Assembly (NCBI GenBank): GCA_003952965.2
Contig: CM025849.1
Coordinates: 7,563,243-7,627,242 of the forward strand
Direction: 5' to 3'
Source of the DNA: Morella rubra
Taxonomy: Eukaryota > Streptophyta > Magnoliopsida > Fagales > Myricaceae
DNA length: 64,000 bases
The notes under the pieces are model-generated. The model had not been told where the DNA came from, ran no database searches, and was given only the letters and a program-made list of their open reading frames with translations. Position 1 is the stretch's first letter. Every line of letters begins with the position of its first letter. Below, piece after piece: positions 49,300-61,132 of the stretch. Both the position numbers and the translations under genes were made by a program.

Positions 49300-50840
49300 T
49301 TGCTAACACAATAATGGTCCAAAGATTCTATCTTTGACCATATCGTATTTGAGCAAAAGCACAAGAAGAGTGAAGCCTATTTATTTTTCAACAATGTTTC
49401 GCTGCTTGTCAGTGGTTTGTACCCACGACCTTGAAGTCCAGGGAGTCAAACGAACAGAAGTCCTGGGAACAACTTCTCTACTCCATATTTGTCCTGTATT
49501 GTCTTTCCACTTATATTACGAATCTTTTAGGATTTTTCCCATCTTTTTGGTTTGGAAATGAGATATGAGAAGAAGAGGGTTCAGAAGAAAGTGTTTTGTT
49601 TTGTCTTGTTTTAATTGTAAATAACGAATAACCTGAGCCAAAGTGGAACTCTAAGTTGTAATTTAGCATATTTATCGCATTAATAACAAGAGAAGCATTA
49701 TTATTGCCACGATTTTCGAGAATTAAATTTTAACAAACATTTTAGATATTAATTTGAATTTGGTGCGGAAGCCATTATCGATACCTTACACGCAAAAATG
49801 TCACCAATAATCTGGAGGTATGGTTAGCGGATATATGCAATTAAGGATTAAAAATTTCGGCAAGAGTTGAAAATTATAAAAATTCCTGCAAAAATTGGAA
49901 GTTGTTTTTGCCAATTTTCAAAATTGGAAATTTCAATGGAATTGCTAAAATTTCTTATTCCAATTTTTTTTTTTTTACAAAAAATAGAGTTTAAAATAAA
50001 ATATAACATATAGAATTTACTTTAATGTTTATTTTATAATCTAAATTTTAGATTCATATCACATTTATTTGTTAATTTATGTTAAATAATTGAAAATTCT
50101 TTTAAATTTCGACTCAACAAATATTTTGGGTTCATTAGGGCCTAAAAAAAATATGTCCAGAAAAATTCACATGTCGAACCAATATTTTCGGTTTCGATTC
50201 CGATTCAAAAAATTTTAGTTCCATCAGTTTCGGTATCCACACTTATAATATTTTATCTCCATAATTTCACTCTATAGTAAAATAAACTTTTAAAAAAAAA
50301 AATCAGTTGTCCTAGTTAGTTTATGCACACTTGGACTATTTTCGAAGCCTATATATACTCTCTTTCCACACAAATCAAGATATTATGTTTTCATTGCGAG
50401 TGGGGTTCAAATTCAATTTTAACAGTAACTACACATTAATGAGTTATCTATATATGTAAAAAAAAAATAGAACATATAGTCATTGAATCTATTAATGCTT
50501 TAATTAACTTTATATGTTCACTAAATAACCAAAATTTCTACTCTTTAAAATTTTATCATCATTACAAAAACTTATCTCTTCTCACTTTTTTACTAACTCC
50601 CATTAATTTTTTCACTTTTTCACTCACTCTCATACTTAAAAGTTTAACCACCCCATAATTTTATTACTCAAATACAATCTTAATGAGATAAGTTTATTAG
50701 AATTTTATTTTTAAAACTAAATGAGATAATTATTTTTAGGCTACGTCCAGAAAAAATAGCGGTGGATATTATTTCAAAAGGAAAAATAAATACTAAAGGT
50801 CTTAAGTTTTTTTTTTTTTTTTAACAACTAAAGGACTTGT
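49300..50840. other. AT-rich intergenic DNA upstream of DCL3, with dispersed repeat copy 2
   Basis: The DCL3 promoter must lie just right of 49,287 but no clear core element was picked out. 49,800-50,250 is the second, diverged copy of the repeat at 29.5 kb, in opposite orientation. The rest is AT-rich and featureless. Confidence 0.55.
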
Positions 50841-50995
50841 GTTTATAAAATGCTAAGCCAGCTGATAGCTTATTGGATCACATGCTCTGCCGCCGTGACA
50901 ACTGATAACTCATTTACGGCCGTAACAACTAATATAGCCCTAATTCGAAGCCCACCTACCCACCGATCTGAAATCAAACCCTTGAACAAAGTCCC

Positions 50996-51002
50996 TATAA
51001 AA
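50996..51002 (+). promoter_or_regulatory. TATA box for the small gene at 51,094
   Basis: CCCTATAAAATGCC places a TATAAAA box 92 bases before the ATG, a normal distance for a plant promoter with a short leader. Confidence 0.45.
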
Positions 51003-51093
51003 TGCCACAGGGAACAATCTCAGTCTACCCTAGCCGTCGGACGAAAATCCCAGAGAGAAAGAGAAAAGGGTAGCTCCTAACGCCGAAGTTCAA

Positions 51094-52166
51094 ATGCCGT
51101 TAGTTTGCCTGTTTCTTTGATCTTTCTGTTATACTCTGTTCATTTATGGGTACATGACCCTGTATTTATGCACCAACTAGCCCCTTGCTTCTTCGAGTTC
51201 AGCGGCAAGGAAACATCGAGCAAAGGGTATTTGAAGGTGCTAAATTGACGCAGTGGCATTGACAATCTGTACGGTTTGCAATGAAAAAATGGTTCCTTGC
51301 AACGCTGTTAATGTCACAGATAATGAGATGCATACCGTAAACCAGCCATTTATGTTTATGATTGACTATAGTTGGCATCTTTGTTTGCTTGCTCTATTGG
51401 GCCCTTTGATGTGGGTTTTTTTTACGAAGCTTGAACTTGGTTTTCATGCCGTAAGCTGACCATTTAATTTCTTCATTCATTGTTTGTGAAGATAAGCTGC
51501 TCTGGCAACAGAGCAAAGCAAAATGATGAGCTTCTTATGTCTGAATATGATGTAGATTTACATACCATATTGGTCTTCAAAGTTCTCTGATTGCTTTGCT
51601 AGCCTGGCTGAAGCCTTTAGTTTGTTCTTCATTCGGCCAGTAAATCTTTCCAATGTGCCAATACATCTATTTGTACCAAGGAAAAACGATACATCTATTT
51701 GTGTTAATCAATTGCTCAAATCGGTCTCCATCTCTCTCCCTCTCTCGTTGAGGAGTGAGTTGGGGGTGAAAAGTCAAAGCTAATGCTGCATTTGGATTTC
51801 AGACTAGGAAGAGATATTTGGAGTGCGTGCCTTCAGGGAATCTCATGAATAGAGAACCTATTAGATATGAGGATTTAAAGGTGATCACAATCTTGACAAT
51901 TAATGTATTTTCCAGCTTTTGTGCTTGAGGTGGCTATTTTTTAGTGCAATGTGCGAAAAAATTTCAAGAAAGGTTCAATCTTTCACTTTGAAAGCCCTGT
52001 TTTAATTTGTGTTCCTGATTCCCTCACTCTCTGCCCAAAAAAGATATAAGTGAGGTGCTAGATTATATTCATCCGTCTATTGGAACTGCTTAAGGAACAA
52101 ACAACCTCTTGCCGCTTGTTTTAGGAATGTCACCCTTTACTTCTTTTTGCGCTCTGGAATGAATAG
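51094..52166 (+). CDS. Candidate small four-exon gene (52 residues), function unknown
   Basis: Exons 51094-51098 (ATGCC, donor GTTAGT), 51203-51236 (after TTCAG, donor GTGCTA), 51803-51880 (after TTTCAG, donor GTGATC) and 52125-52166 (after TTGTTTTAG, ending TAG) join in phase without a stop. The product begins MPGKETSSKGYLKTRKRYLE, continues VPSGNLMNREPIRYEDLK and ends in ALWNE. The body is basic with no signal peptide or membrane segment. A TATA box lies upstream. The third exon has the feel of conserved coding sequence, but I do not recognise the family, and the last exon is the weakest part. All exons are too short to appear as long open frames. It ends just before the AKR tandem duplication begins (52,255). 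Confidence 0.35.
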
Positions 52167-53785
52167 GCAAGCGCACATAACTGTGAGCCTACTTGGTATG
52201 TATTCTTCTGCATGCATAAGAGTTTGACCGGGTGGTCCTTCCTTTTGGAGTTTTAAGTTTATTTCTTGAGTTGCTTTGAATACTTCAAAGCATTCTTCTT
52301 TCTTGTATAAAGATACATTGAGGAAGCAGTCCTTTTTCTCTCCCGAACTATTCTGTCTAATTTTCAGAAAGAGAACCCTTCTCTCTTCAAATTTTTTTTC
52401 TTCTAAAACTTTTCTCTTTTGAATTCAACCTTCTCCCTCCCTGTGTAAATTGTACAGCTTCTGCAGGGAAGGATTCACATCTCTTGCTCGTCTTCTTCTC
52501 CACACGAGCATGGTGCAATAGAAATTCTTTCTTTGCATGTAAATTGTTGTTTTGTCTTTGACAAATGTCTGGTGGAGCGGAACAGGGGAGAGGATATGCT
52601 GGCTTCATTAGTAATCAGCTGCTTTCTATTGTACAATGCTGATACCATATATTCTTTCTCTTCACCCACTCTCAAAACATTGCTGGTTAGAAGAACATAC
52701 AAGACTTGTTATTAGGATGAACAATTTGTTATATCATCTTTTAATGTGCTCTGTTTTTTGAATTTTAAATCCTGCAAAATAAATGTGATCCTAAACTAGC
52801 TGCTAGAAGACTGAGCTTTTGCAGTCTTCTGGGATAATTGTTATTTTATTAAAAAAGAGCTGTTAATGGATGAGAAGTCTTGTGTCAGAGATGTTTTTTC
52901 TGTTGGTCCTGTTAGGTTTAAGAATGAGAAATAACGATAAGAGTGCTTTAGACCAGTTGAATTTTTATGGAGGAGAAGAGGCATGGAAGTTGTCTTCCTT
53001 GGTGTGGTACCTGATTGATTACATTAGCAGAATGATAAGGGGACTTGATTATTTAAACTGATTAGCATGGGATAAGATGGGACAATTCGTGTCTTTCAGT
53101 CTTCTGGGGAGGTGTCATTAGTGCTTGTCCAAACCGCCAAGCAAGAAAATCTACCCAATGCTAATGCTAGATGCAGAGGCGCATAATAGATCGATATGAA
53201 CATCATGAGCTGTCCCTGTTGCTCGAGCAATACATGTTTGGGATATTCCAACGAGAATGATCGGAAAATAAAAGGAAAATTCTGGTTGCCATGATTCAAG
53301 GCCGTGGTTTCCATGCTTCTGTTATTCTATATATTTTCTTAGCTTGTTTTTCAGTCCTCATGAGGGTATAGGTTTCTTCTTTTCTGAGATACACCTGTTT
53401 TTGAGGTCATAGGTTTCTACTGGTTACTTTGAGAATCAATATACTTGCTAGTAATGCACAAAAAATATTTGCCATTGGAAAACAATGAACTGAAAAGCAA
53501 GCAGTGTCTAAAAAGAAGATAATATACAAGGGAAACATCATATTAGGTAATATATCTATATTTTTATTTATAAAATATTACTTTTAGTTTACATATTATT
53601 TATTATTATTATTTTTAATGTTAGTCAGATTGTTTTAAAGACAATGGGTGTCATAAGGAATGATTATTATCGAATTATGCATTTAATTGGTAGTCGAAAT
53701 ATTCATGTGTATATGGTTTACCATATTCATTCAAGTCTCAAATCCCGGAAGTCAAATTTTCACTGATTGATTAAGTTTGTCACAG

Positions 53786-54085
53786 GAATTGATGCTCATG
53801 CTGATCTTACACTTAGGTCAGTCTTGAGTATTCCTTGCGATCACATGCCTTTCAAAGCATATTTTCAGGTGTCACATGTATAGGTACTAACCGTCATAGC
53901 AAGCAAACACGACATTAATCTAGCAGTGTTTTCTTCTCTGGAGTGGCATTGCAGTTTCCACAGGCAATTGCAAACTCGGCTATCGTCATAGACTAATAGT
54001 GAGATGGTATCGCAGTTGAATTAGGAACAATGGATACATGGACAATCAATGCAAGCAAATCAAGTAAAAACGATGCCAAAAAGTG
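53786..54085 (+). pseudogene. Scrambled extra fragment of AKR exon 1 end / intron 1
   Basis: Matches the later stretch 54,460-54,910 of the same unit almost base for base (GATGCTCATGCTGATCTT, AGGTCAGTCTTGAGTATTCC, AGCATATTTTCAGGTGTCAC, CAATTGCAAACTCGGCTATC) but lacks about a dozen short segments of 2-31 bases between these blocks. It holds the donor site of exon 1 and part of intron 1 but no usable coding sequence. Confidence 0.75.
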
Positions 54086-54412
54086 GGACGAATTAGGCGC
54101 ATCGTGTCACAACATCATGAAACTGCCATACACGGCCAACGACTCATCAAACGGAACGTAAATGGACTCTCGGCATCCTCCACCAGGGAAGCAGATTGCA
54201 TCTACCTCAAGTAGTAATGCATATTATTGCAATGAACTGAAATGTCCAAGGGAAACGTGGTTCCGCAATTGTCATAAAACCACTCTCCATAGTATGTCGG
54301 CAAAGTGCTTGGGGCTCCATCGAATTCGGCTTACTTCAGTTCTACAACTGGAAGCAAATGGACAAGTCTGTCGGCTCAGGGCAATCAATGCTGATTATGC
54401 CATAAAGTTAAA

Positions 54413-56167
54413 GTCGGCCTTGTCACCTCTCGGGAGGAATTCTTCATTACTTCCAAGTTGTGGCGTTCTGATGCTCATGCTGATCTTGTTGTCCCTGCCC
54501 TAAAGAAGTCACTTAGGTCAGTCTTGAGTATTCCTTGCGAAGCAAAGCGCAGAATCACATGCCTTTCAGCCTTATCTTTGATTCTTCTTTATCTAAATTA
54601 GCATATTTTCAGGTGTCACATGTATAGGTACTATGACCGTCATATAATCTGCAAGCATAACACGACATGAGGCTAATCTAGCAGTAATCATTCTTTAGTT
54701 TTCTTCTCTGGAGTGGCATAAATGCAGTTTCCACAGGCAATTGCAAACTCGGCTATCGTCATAGACTAAAACCATAGGAGGATGAGGGGCCTATGGTATC
54801 GCAGTTGAATGAATGTGTCTAGGAACAATTCCTAACAAGGATACATGGACAATCAGCTATCTAATTAGTTTATCAAGCAAATCAAGTTTGAGGTGGCTCA
54901 GAAACGATGGGGGTAAAAAAAATCATGTGTGTCACCAATGTGCGCAGGACTCTTCAGTTGGAATATCTAGACCTCTATCTGATCCACTGGCCCATCAGTG
55001 TCACACCTGGAAAGTTTGCATTCACTTCCGATGAACAGGACCTGATGCCAATGGACTTAAAGTCTGTGTGGGCAGCCATGGAGGAATGCCAGAGACTTGG
55101 CCTTGCAAAGTCCATTGGAGTCAGCAACTTCTCTTGCAAGAAGCTTGAAACCTTGCTCTCCTCGGCCATTATTCTGCCTTCAGTGAATCAAGTGAGTTCA
55201 TTGCAGCATCATAAACTTCCAGAATATGATTCTCCTTAATTATCATTATTATTTGTTTCCCCTGCGTATAGACGTGCAAGTGTTATGGACAAAGAGTCAC
55301 CTAATAGATTATCATTTGTGCAGGTGGAGATGAGCCCATTATGGCAACAGAAGAGGCTAAGAGACTTTTGCAAGACAAATGGTATCATTGTCACTGCTTT
55401 CTCTCCTTTGGGAGCACGAGGGACCGGATGGGGCACAAACAATGTTATGGAGAATGAAACGCTTGAGGAGATTGCAAAAGCTCGGGGGAAGACTGTTGCC
55501 CAGGTTCTACTAGGTAATTTTGAATTTTGCAAAGGCTCAAGAATGGAAAAAAAAATAGATAGCTCACTAAGCTCAGGCTGATCGAGCTTCAAATGTTTGG
55601 GAAAAAAATTACAGGGCACTCCGGATAACATCATTGATTCATATTTGAGGGAATTAAAACTACACAACCAGAACATAATTTCTACATCACCTGACAAATG
55701 CATGCCATGTGTGATGGTCATAAATTTTCACTTTGTTTTTTCGGTTGATGTTACAAGTAGACATCAAATGATATATGTTGGGACCAGAATAGCTAAATAT
55801 GCAGGTCAGGTTACTCTTTTTTGTTCAACTGTATGTATGTCTGTATGCATTTCTGCAAATAAATACAAACATATGTATATGTATGTATATTTACTTGTTC
55901 ATTATTTTCAGCTCAAATTATGGTACTTGGCCTTCTTGGCAGGTTTGTCGTAGATGGGTTTATGAGCAAGAGGTGGCTCCTATAGTGAACAGCTACAACA
56001 AGGAGAGGTTGAGGGAAAACCTGCAGATCTTTGACTGGGTACCATCAGAGGATGAGCGCACCAAGATCATTCAAATCAAGCAGCAGAGAATGATGCTGAA
56101 GGAGGATCTTGTTTCGGCTCGTGGACCATTCAAGTCCATAGAAGAGCTATGGGATGGAGAGCTTTAA
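54413..56167 (+). pseudogene. Aldo-keto reductase (AKR4) copy A, first exon ruined
   Basis: Exon 2 (54948-55191), exon 3 (55324-55503) and exon 4 (55943-56167, ending TAA) are open, in phase and very similar to copy B. They include the catalytic His in [18 protein letters not shown] and SPLGARG. Exon 1 survives only as its last ~104 bases (54413-54516: FFITSKLW with the catalytic Lys, to KKSLR). The part encoding the start, the strand-1 region and the Asp/Tyr of the tetrad is deleted, though scraps of it occur at 54,340-54,400 (CAAATGGACAAGTCTGT, CAGGGCAATC). Without Asp and Tyr the enzyme could not work. No alternative first exon is evident. Part of a tandem pair with copy B. Confidence 0.85.
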
Positions 56168-56953
56168 AGATTGACATGTCCTGTAGATATGCAACTGATA
56201 AAGCTGCGAAGTTTATTTCTTGAGTTGCTTTCAATACTTCAAAGCATTCTTCTTACTTGTATACAGATACATTGAGGTAGCAGTCCTTTTCTCTGCCGAA
56301 CTATTCTCTCTAGTTTTTAGATAGAGAACCCTTCTCTCTTCAAATTTTTTTTTTTTCTAAAACTTCTCTCTTAAATTCAATCTTCTCCCTCCCTGAGGAA
56401 ATTGTAGGGCTTCTTCAGGGAAGGATTTACATCTCTTGTTATGTCATCTTTCTCTAAACCTTTTTCTTCTCTCTCATCTTCTTCTCTACACGAGCATGGT
56501 GCAATAGAAATTCTTTCTTCGCTTGTTCATTCTTGTTTTGCCTTTGAGAATGACTGGTGGAGCCGAACAGGGGAGAGGACATGCTGGCTTCATTAGTAAA
56601 CAGCTATTTTTCTATTGTACAATGCTGATACCATATATTCTTTCTCTTCACCCCCTCTCAAAACATTGCTGGTTAGGAGAACATACAAGACTTGTCATTT
56701 TTCAATGCATGTGCTCTCTTTTTTAATTTTATATCCTGCAAAATAAATATACTCCTAAACTAACTTTTAGAATACAGGAGCTTTTGCAGTCTTCTGGGAT
56801 AATTGTTATTTTATTGCAAAAAAGAGTTGTTAATGAATGAGAAGTACTTGGGTCAGAGATGTTTAAGTTTCTGTTGGTACTGTTAAGTTTACGAATGAGA
56901 AATAACAATAAAAGTATTTTTAGACCAGTTGAATTTTTTTCCGTGGTTTCCAT

Positions 56954-57297
56954 GATGTCTATAAGATAATGCCAAGAAAATCCGGCTCAAAAGAGGGGGA
57001 ATGGGCTGCTTGGTGACGGTAGATAAGGAGGCCTGCAAACTGAGAGAGAAGGTGAACGGAGCTTCCTCGCAGGGTCAGCCTCCAAGCGCTTCTTTTCGGT
57101 AGGTGAGGCTTGGGCCGCTTAGCGTTGTAGATGGAGTCTTTCAAGCCTATGCTGCTGACGTAGGGCTTTGTTAGGTTCCGGCCTCCAAGGCACGAAGGAT
57201 GGGCCTATTGACCTCTACTCGCTAGGTACAGGTGCATTTTCTGGACTGGGCTTAATTATGTGGGTCGAGAAATATTAAACCCATCAGTCCATCACTA
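56954..57297. other. ~340-bp GC-richer insertion in the unit-2 flank
   Basis: Unit 1 reads CGTGGTTTCCATG then ATATATTTTCTTAGCTTG with only ~13 bases between (about 53,300-53,345). In unit 2 the same flanks are separated by ~340 bases containing GGGCCGCTTAGCG and TGACGTAGGGC. Origin unknown; no terminal repeats were recognised. Confidence 0.5.
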
Positions 57298-57625
57298 TAT
57301 ATTTTCTTTAACTTGTTTTTCCCTTCTTATGTCTCTTTCTAAGCATGCTCTGCATAGTCCATGCGTGTATTATTTTTCTTAAGATTTTCTCCATGCGTAT
57401 ATTATCTTTCTAAGCTCGGAGACCACGCTTGAAACTTCTGCGACCAGAAAAGAAAACTGGAAGTTTGGTTTCACCAGTCTATCAGAATGATTCAAGGCTA
57501 TAGTTTCCATACTTCTACTTTTTCTTAGCACGCCTGTTTCCCGGGCTAGCAACATTTGCTAGTTGAAGACAATGAACCGAAAGCAAGCAGTGTTCAGATG
57601 AACCTTCCAGGATTGAATTTTTGTC

Positions 57626-57633
57626 TATAAATA
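57626..57633 (+). promoter_or_regulatory. TATA box of AKR copy B
   Basis: TATAAATA lies 241 bases before the ATG of copy B, within the unit-2 flank. The implied leader is about 200 bases. Confidence 0.45.
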
Positions 57634-57866
57634 TGGGTTTACTATTCCCTAATATATAATAAAAAAAATTAGAAATGTGAATTAACAAGCACCCAGTGCA
57701 CGCATAAATGCCAAAAAAGTGGGCCTAATGATGGTATCCTATGTCGAATTCCCCACTGGGAACATTGATCACTTTCGACTTTGGAGGCGAGGTAAGAGGC
57801 ACATAATCGAGACTCCACCTTCAGTACTACAAGTACAGTAAAGTTTTCACCATATTCACGACGCAA

Positions 57867-60196
57867 ATGGATAAGTCTGTGGCAAGTGCGGTGACTCAAA
57901 TTCCAGAGGTGGTGCTGAACTCCTCCTCTGGCCGCAGGGCAATTCCCATGATTGGCTTTGGCACGGCGGCAGATTCCAATGATGGTCCCACCTTGATATC
58001 CGCAGTCCTGGAGGCGATCAAGCTCGGTTACAGGCACTTTGATACGGCTTCAGCATATGCGTCGGAGGACCATCTTGGAGAGGCTATTGCCCAAGCACTT
58101 AGTCTCGGCCTTGTCAGCTCTCGGGAGGAATTGTTCATTACTTCCAAGTTGTGGTGTTCTGATGCTCATGCTGATCTTGTTCTTCCTGCCTTAAAGAAGT
58201 CACTTAGGTCAGTCTTGAGTATTCCTTGCGAAGCATTTCAGCCTTATCTTTGACTCTTCTTGATCTAAATTATCAGCATATTTTCAGATGTTTGGGTGTG
58301 TCACATGTATAGGTACTACGACCCATCAGCCTGAATATTCTTTATTTAGTAAACTAAGATCATGTTTGCAAACCAAAATTTTCTAAATTTTTTGAGAATA
58401 TTGTCAAAATTGAGTCAGATCGGAGTTTAAGCGTTTAAATGACCATGATGTGAGCTGTCAATTAGTATTTGACTGATCATGAAAGAGTTCTTTGCCAATG
58501 AGTTTGGGATGCCTAAAATCAAATCAGTACTGCAAACTTGAGTTCCTTCTTCTCTCGTCTCCTTTTTCCCGAGGAGAAACACTATGTCAGCATTTCAGTG
58601 GGTGTGGTTTCCCCCTTGTTTCAATATGAAGTTGTGTAACTTGCCGACTCAAAAATTGATCGTTTTCCAGGATTCTAAAGAATTTGTTTGTTCCAAAGGA
58701 TTTGGAAACATAATTGAGGTTGGGGTAATCTTTCTTTAGTTTTCTTCTCTGGAGTGGCATAAATGCAGTTTCCAAAGAGGCAATTGCAAACTTGGTTATC
58801 GTCATAGACTAAAACCACTGGAGGATGAGGGACCGATGGTATCGCAAGTGAATGAATATCTGTCTAGGAACAATTCCAAACAAGGATACATGGAAAATCA
58901 ACTATCTATTAAGTTTATCAAGCAAATCATGTTTGAGGTGGCTCAGAAACGAGGGGGGGAAAAATTCATGGGTGTCACCAATGTGCGCAGGACCCTTCAG
59001 TTGGAATATCTAGACCTCTATCTGATCCACTGGCCCATCAGTGTCACACCTGGAAAGTCTGCATGGCCTTTCGATGAACAGGACCTGATGCCAATGGACT
59101 TCAAGTCTGTGTGGGCAGCCATGGAGGAATGCCAGAGACTTGGCCTTGTGAAGTCCATTGGAGTCAGCAACTTCTCTTGCAAGAAGCTTGAAACCCTGCT
59201 CTCCTCGGCCACTATTCTGCCTTCAGTGAATCAAGTGAGTTCATTGCAGCATCTTAAACTTCCAGAATATGATTCTCCTTAATTTTCATTATAATTTTTT
59301 CCCCTGCGTATAGACGTGCAAGTGTTATGGACAAAGAGCCACCTAATAGATGATCATTTGTGCAGGTGGAGATGAGTCCATTATGGCAACAGAAGAAGCT
59401 AAGAGACTTTTGCAAGGCAAATGGTATCATTGTCACTGCTTTCTCTCCTTTGGGAGCACGAGGGACCAGATGGGGCACAAACAATGTTATGGAGAATGAA
59501 ACGCTTAAGGAGATTGCAAAAGCTCAGGGGAAGACTGTTGCCCAGGTTCTACTAAATTTTGAATATTGCAAAAGCTCAAGAATTGAAAAAAAAATAGATA
59601 GCTCAGGCTGATCAAGCTTCAAATGTTTGGGAAAAAAATTACAATGCACTCCGGATACCATCGTAGATACATATTTGAGGGAATTAAACTACACTACCAG
59701 TACATAATTTCTACATCAACTGTCAAACTCATGCCATACGTGATGGTCATAAATTTTCACTCTGTTTTTTCGGTTGATGTTACAAGTAGACATCAAATGA
59801 TATATGTTGGGACCAGAATAGCTATATATGCAGGTCAGGTTACTCTTTTTTGTTCAACTGTATGTATGTCTGTGTGCATTTCTGCAAATAAATACAAACA
59901 TATGTATATGTATGTTTATTTACTTGTTCTTTATGTTCAGCTCACATTACGGTACTTGGCCTTCTTGGCAGGTTTGTCTTAGATGGATTTATGAGCAAGA
60001 GGTGGCTCCTATAGCGAAGAGCTACAACAAGGAGAGGTTGAGGGAAAACCTGCAGATCTTTGACTGGGCACTATCAGAGGATGAGCTCGCCAAGATCAGT
60101 CAAATCAAGCAGCAGAGAATGATGCTGAGGGAGGAGCTTATTTCAGCTCGTGGACCATACAAGTCCATAGAAGAGCTATGGGATGGAGAGCTTTAG
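57867..60196 (+). CDS. NADPH-dependent aldo-keto reductase, AKR4 family (codeinone-reductase/DMAS-like), copy B
   Basis: Exons 57867-58207, 58991-59234, 59366-59545, 59972-60196 join in phase to 329 residues plus TAG, close to the usual ~320 of plant AKR4 enzymes. Visible features: strand-1 [11 protein letters not shown], catalytic tetrad Asp59 and Tyr64 (RHFDTASAY), Lys94 (ITSKLW), His127 (LIHWP), then [13 protein letters not shown], a substrate-loop [11 protein letters not shown], and the C-terminal NLQIFDW and [10 protein letters not shown]. The family is cytosolic (alpha/beta)8-barrel oxidoreductases reducing carbonyls with NADPH; members include codeinone reductase, methylecgonone reductase, deoxymugineic acid synthase and galacturonate reductase. 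The exact substrate cannot be read from sequence. In the usual NADPH-site position [10 protein letters not shown] replaces the more common SFNEERMKEN, a conservative change. Intact, unlike its tandem twin. Confidence 0.9.
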
Positions 60197-60419
60197 AGTG
60201 TGACATTTCCTGTAGACATGCAACTAATAAAGCTGCGAAGTGTAAAGCTACATTTTAGTGTCCTTGAACAAATATTTCTATATAGAGAACCAAGCTTTTG
60301 GTGATAATGATTTTGAGTATAATTTGTTTTTTTTCTAGAATTTGAAAAGTCACCTTCTTCTTAGGTTAGCCGAATGCTATCTTTAATGATAACGAAATTC
60401 CTACACTTTCCAACATCTA

Positions 60420-61132
60420 TGTTACTGAGATATTTTACGAAAATATTTTGAGAGATATTTAGGAGATCTATTTTTAAAGATTTTATCCGTATCTATAAAT
60501 AGAGAAGCACTCTACGGGGAAGAGGTATTGAGACCAATTGACACGGTATCAAAGGAAGGTTCTGATTTCCGTCTCTTTGTGGTTTTAATCATTGTGTGCG
60601 ATTTTCATTGCAACTCTAAAGTGTTGTGGGTGATTCTCGGTGACTCTCTGTGGTGGCTGTGGTTGCTTTCGGCAACCTTTGTGGTGGCTTGGGTTGCTTT
60701 CGAGAACCTCTATGGTGGCTGAGGTTGCTATCAGCAACTTCTGTGGTGGCAAAGGAGATATCGGCATTTTTGTGCTTCCTTTTGGTGACTGGTGTATCAG
60801 GTGATTCTTTCTGGCGTGTGGGTCTTTGTCTCGGTGTGGTTGGGGGCAGTAGCTATGGTGGTGGCAGCGGTGGCTATGGTGGTAGTGCTTACGGTGGTGG
60901 TGGATATGAAGGAGGTTATGGTCTTGGTTGACAAATTGATGTTTCTTGATCCTCTAGCATCAATTTGAGAGGATGTTACTGAGATATTTTACGAAAATAT
61001 TTTTTAAGATATTTTAAAAAATATTTTGAGATATTTTAAGAGATTTATTTTTAAAAATTTTATCCTTATATATATATATATATATATAAAGAAGCACCCT
61101 ACAGGAGAAAGAGTCATCGAGACCAATTTACA
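60420..61132 (+). mobile_element. TRIM (terminal-repeat retrotransposon in miniature), Copia-derived, structurally whole
   Basis: 5' LTR 60,420-60,543 and 3' LTR 60,974-61,132 both start TGTTACTGAGATATTTTACG and end ACCAATT(G/T)ACA. A CGGTATCAAAGG primer-site-like sequence follows the first LTR, and a polypurine tract (ATTTGAGAGGA) precedes the second. The five bases ATCTA flank the element on both sides (60,415-60,419 and 61,133-61,137). The internal ~430 bp encode no pol. Just before the polypurine tract they keep a scrap matching the end of Copia RNase H in this window, and a Gly/Ser/Tyr-rich stretch lies at about 60,840-60,930. The LTRs differ in length by a (TA)n expansion and at many bases, so it is fairly old. 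Confidence 0.85.

Larger units (their letters stand above)
52255..60240 (+). repeat. Tandem duplication of a ~4-kb unit (5' flank plus AKR gene)
   Basis: Unit 1 is about 52,255-56,208 and unit 2 about 56,209-60,240. Both begin AAGTTTATTTCTTGAGTTGC and share a 5' flank with matching blocks (for example GGGAAGGATT, ACACGAGCATGGTGCAATAG and GAACAGGGGAGAGGA), followed by an AKR gene on the plus strand. After GCTGCGAAG at the end of unit 1 the unit-2 flank starts at once; after the same bases at 60,240 the sequence becomes unique. Unit 2 has an extra ~340 bp in the flank and ~350 bp in intron 1. Confidence 0.85.

Noticed and set aside
55192-55239. Extension of AKR exon 2 past VNQ (VSSLQH...)
   Set aside because: Reads through the GTGAGT donor; both copies resume with [10 protein letters not shown] after the next acceptor.
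55799-55942. Open frame running into AKR exon 4 (also 59,828-59,971)
   Set aside because: It is intron 3 sequence; joining exon 3 at AQ to VC(L/R)RW after the AG at 55,942 / 59,971 gives the family sequence.
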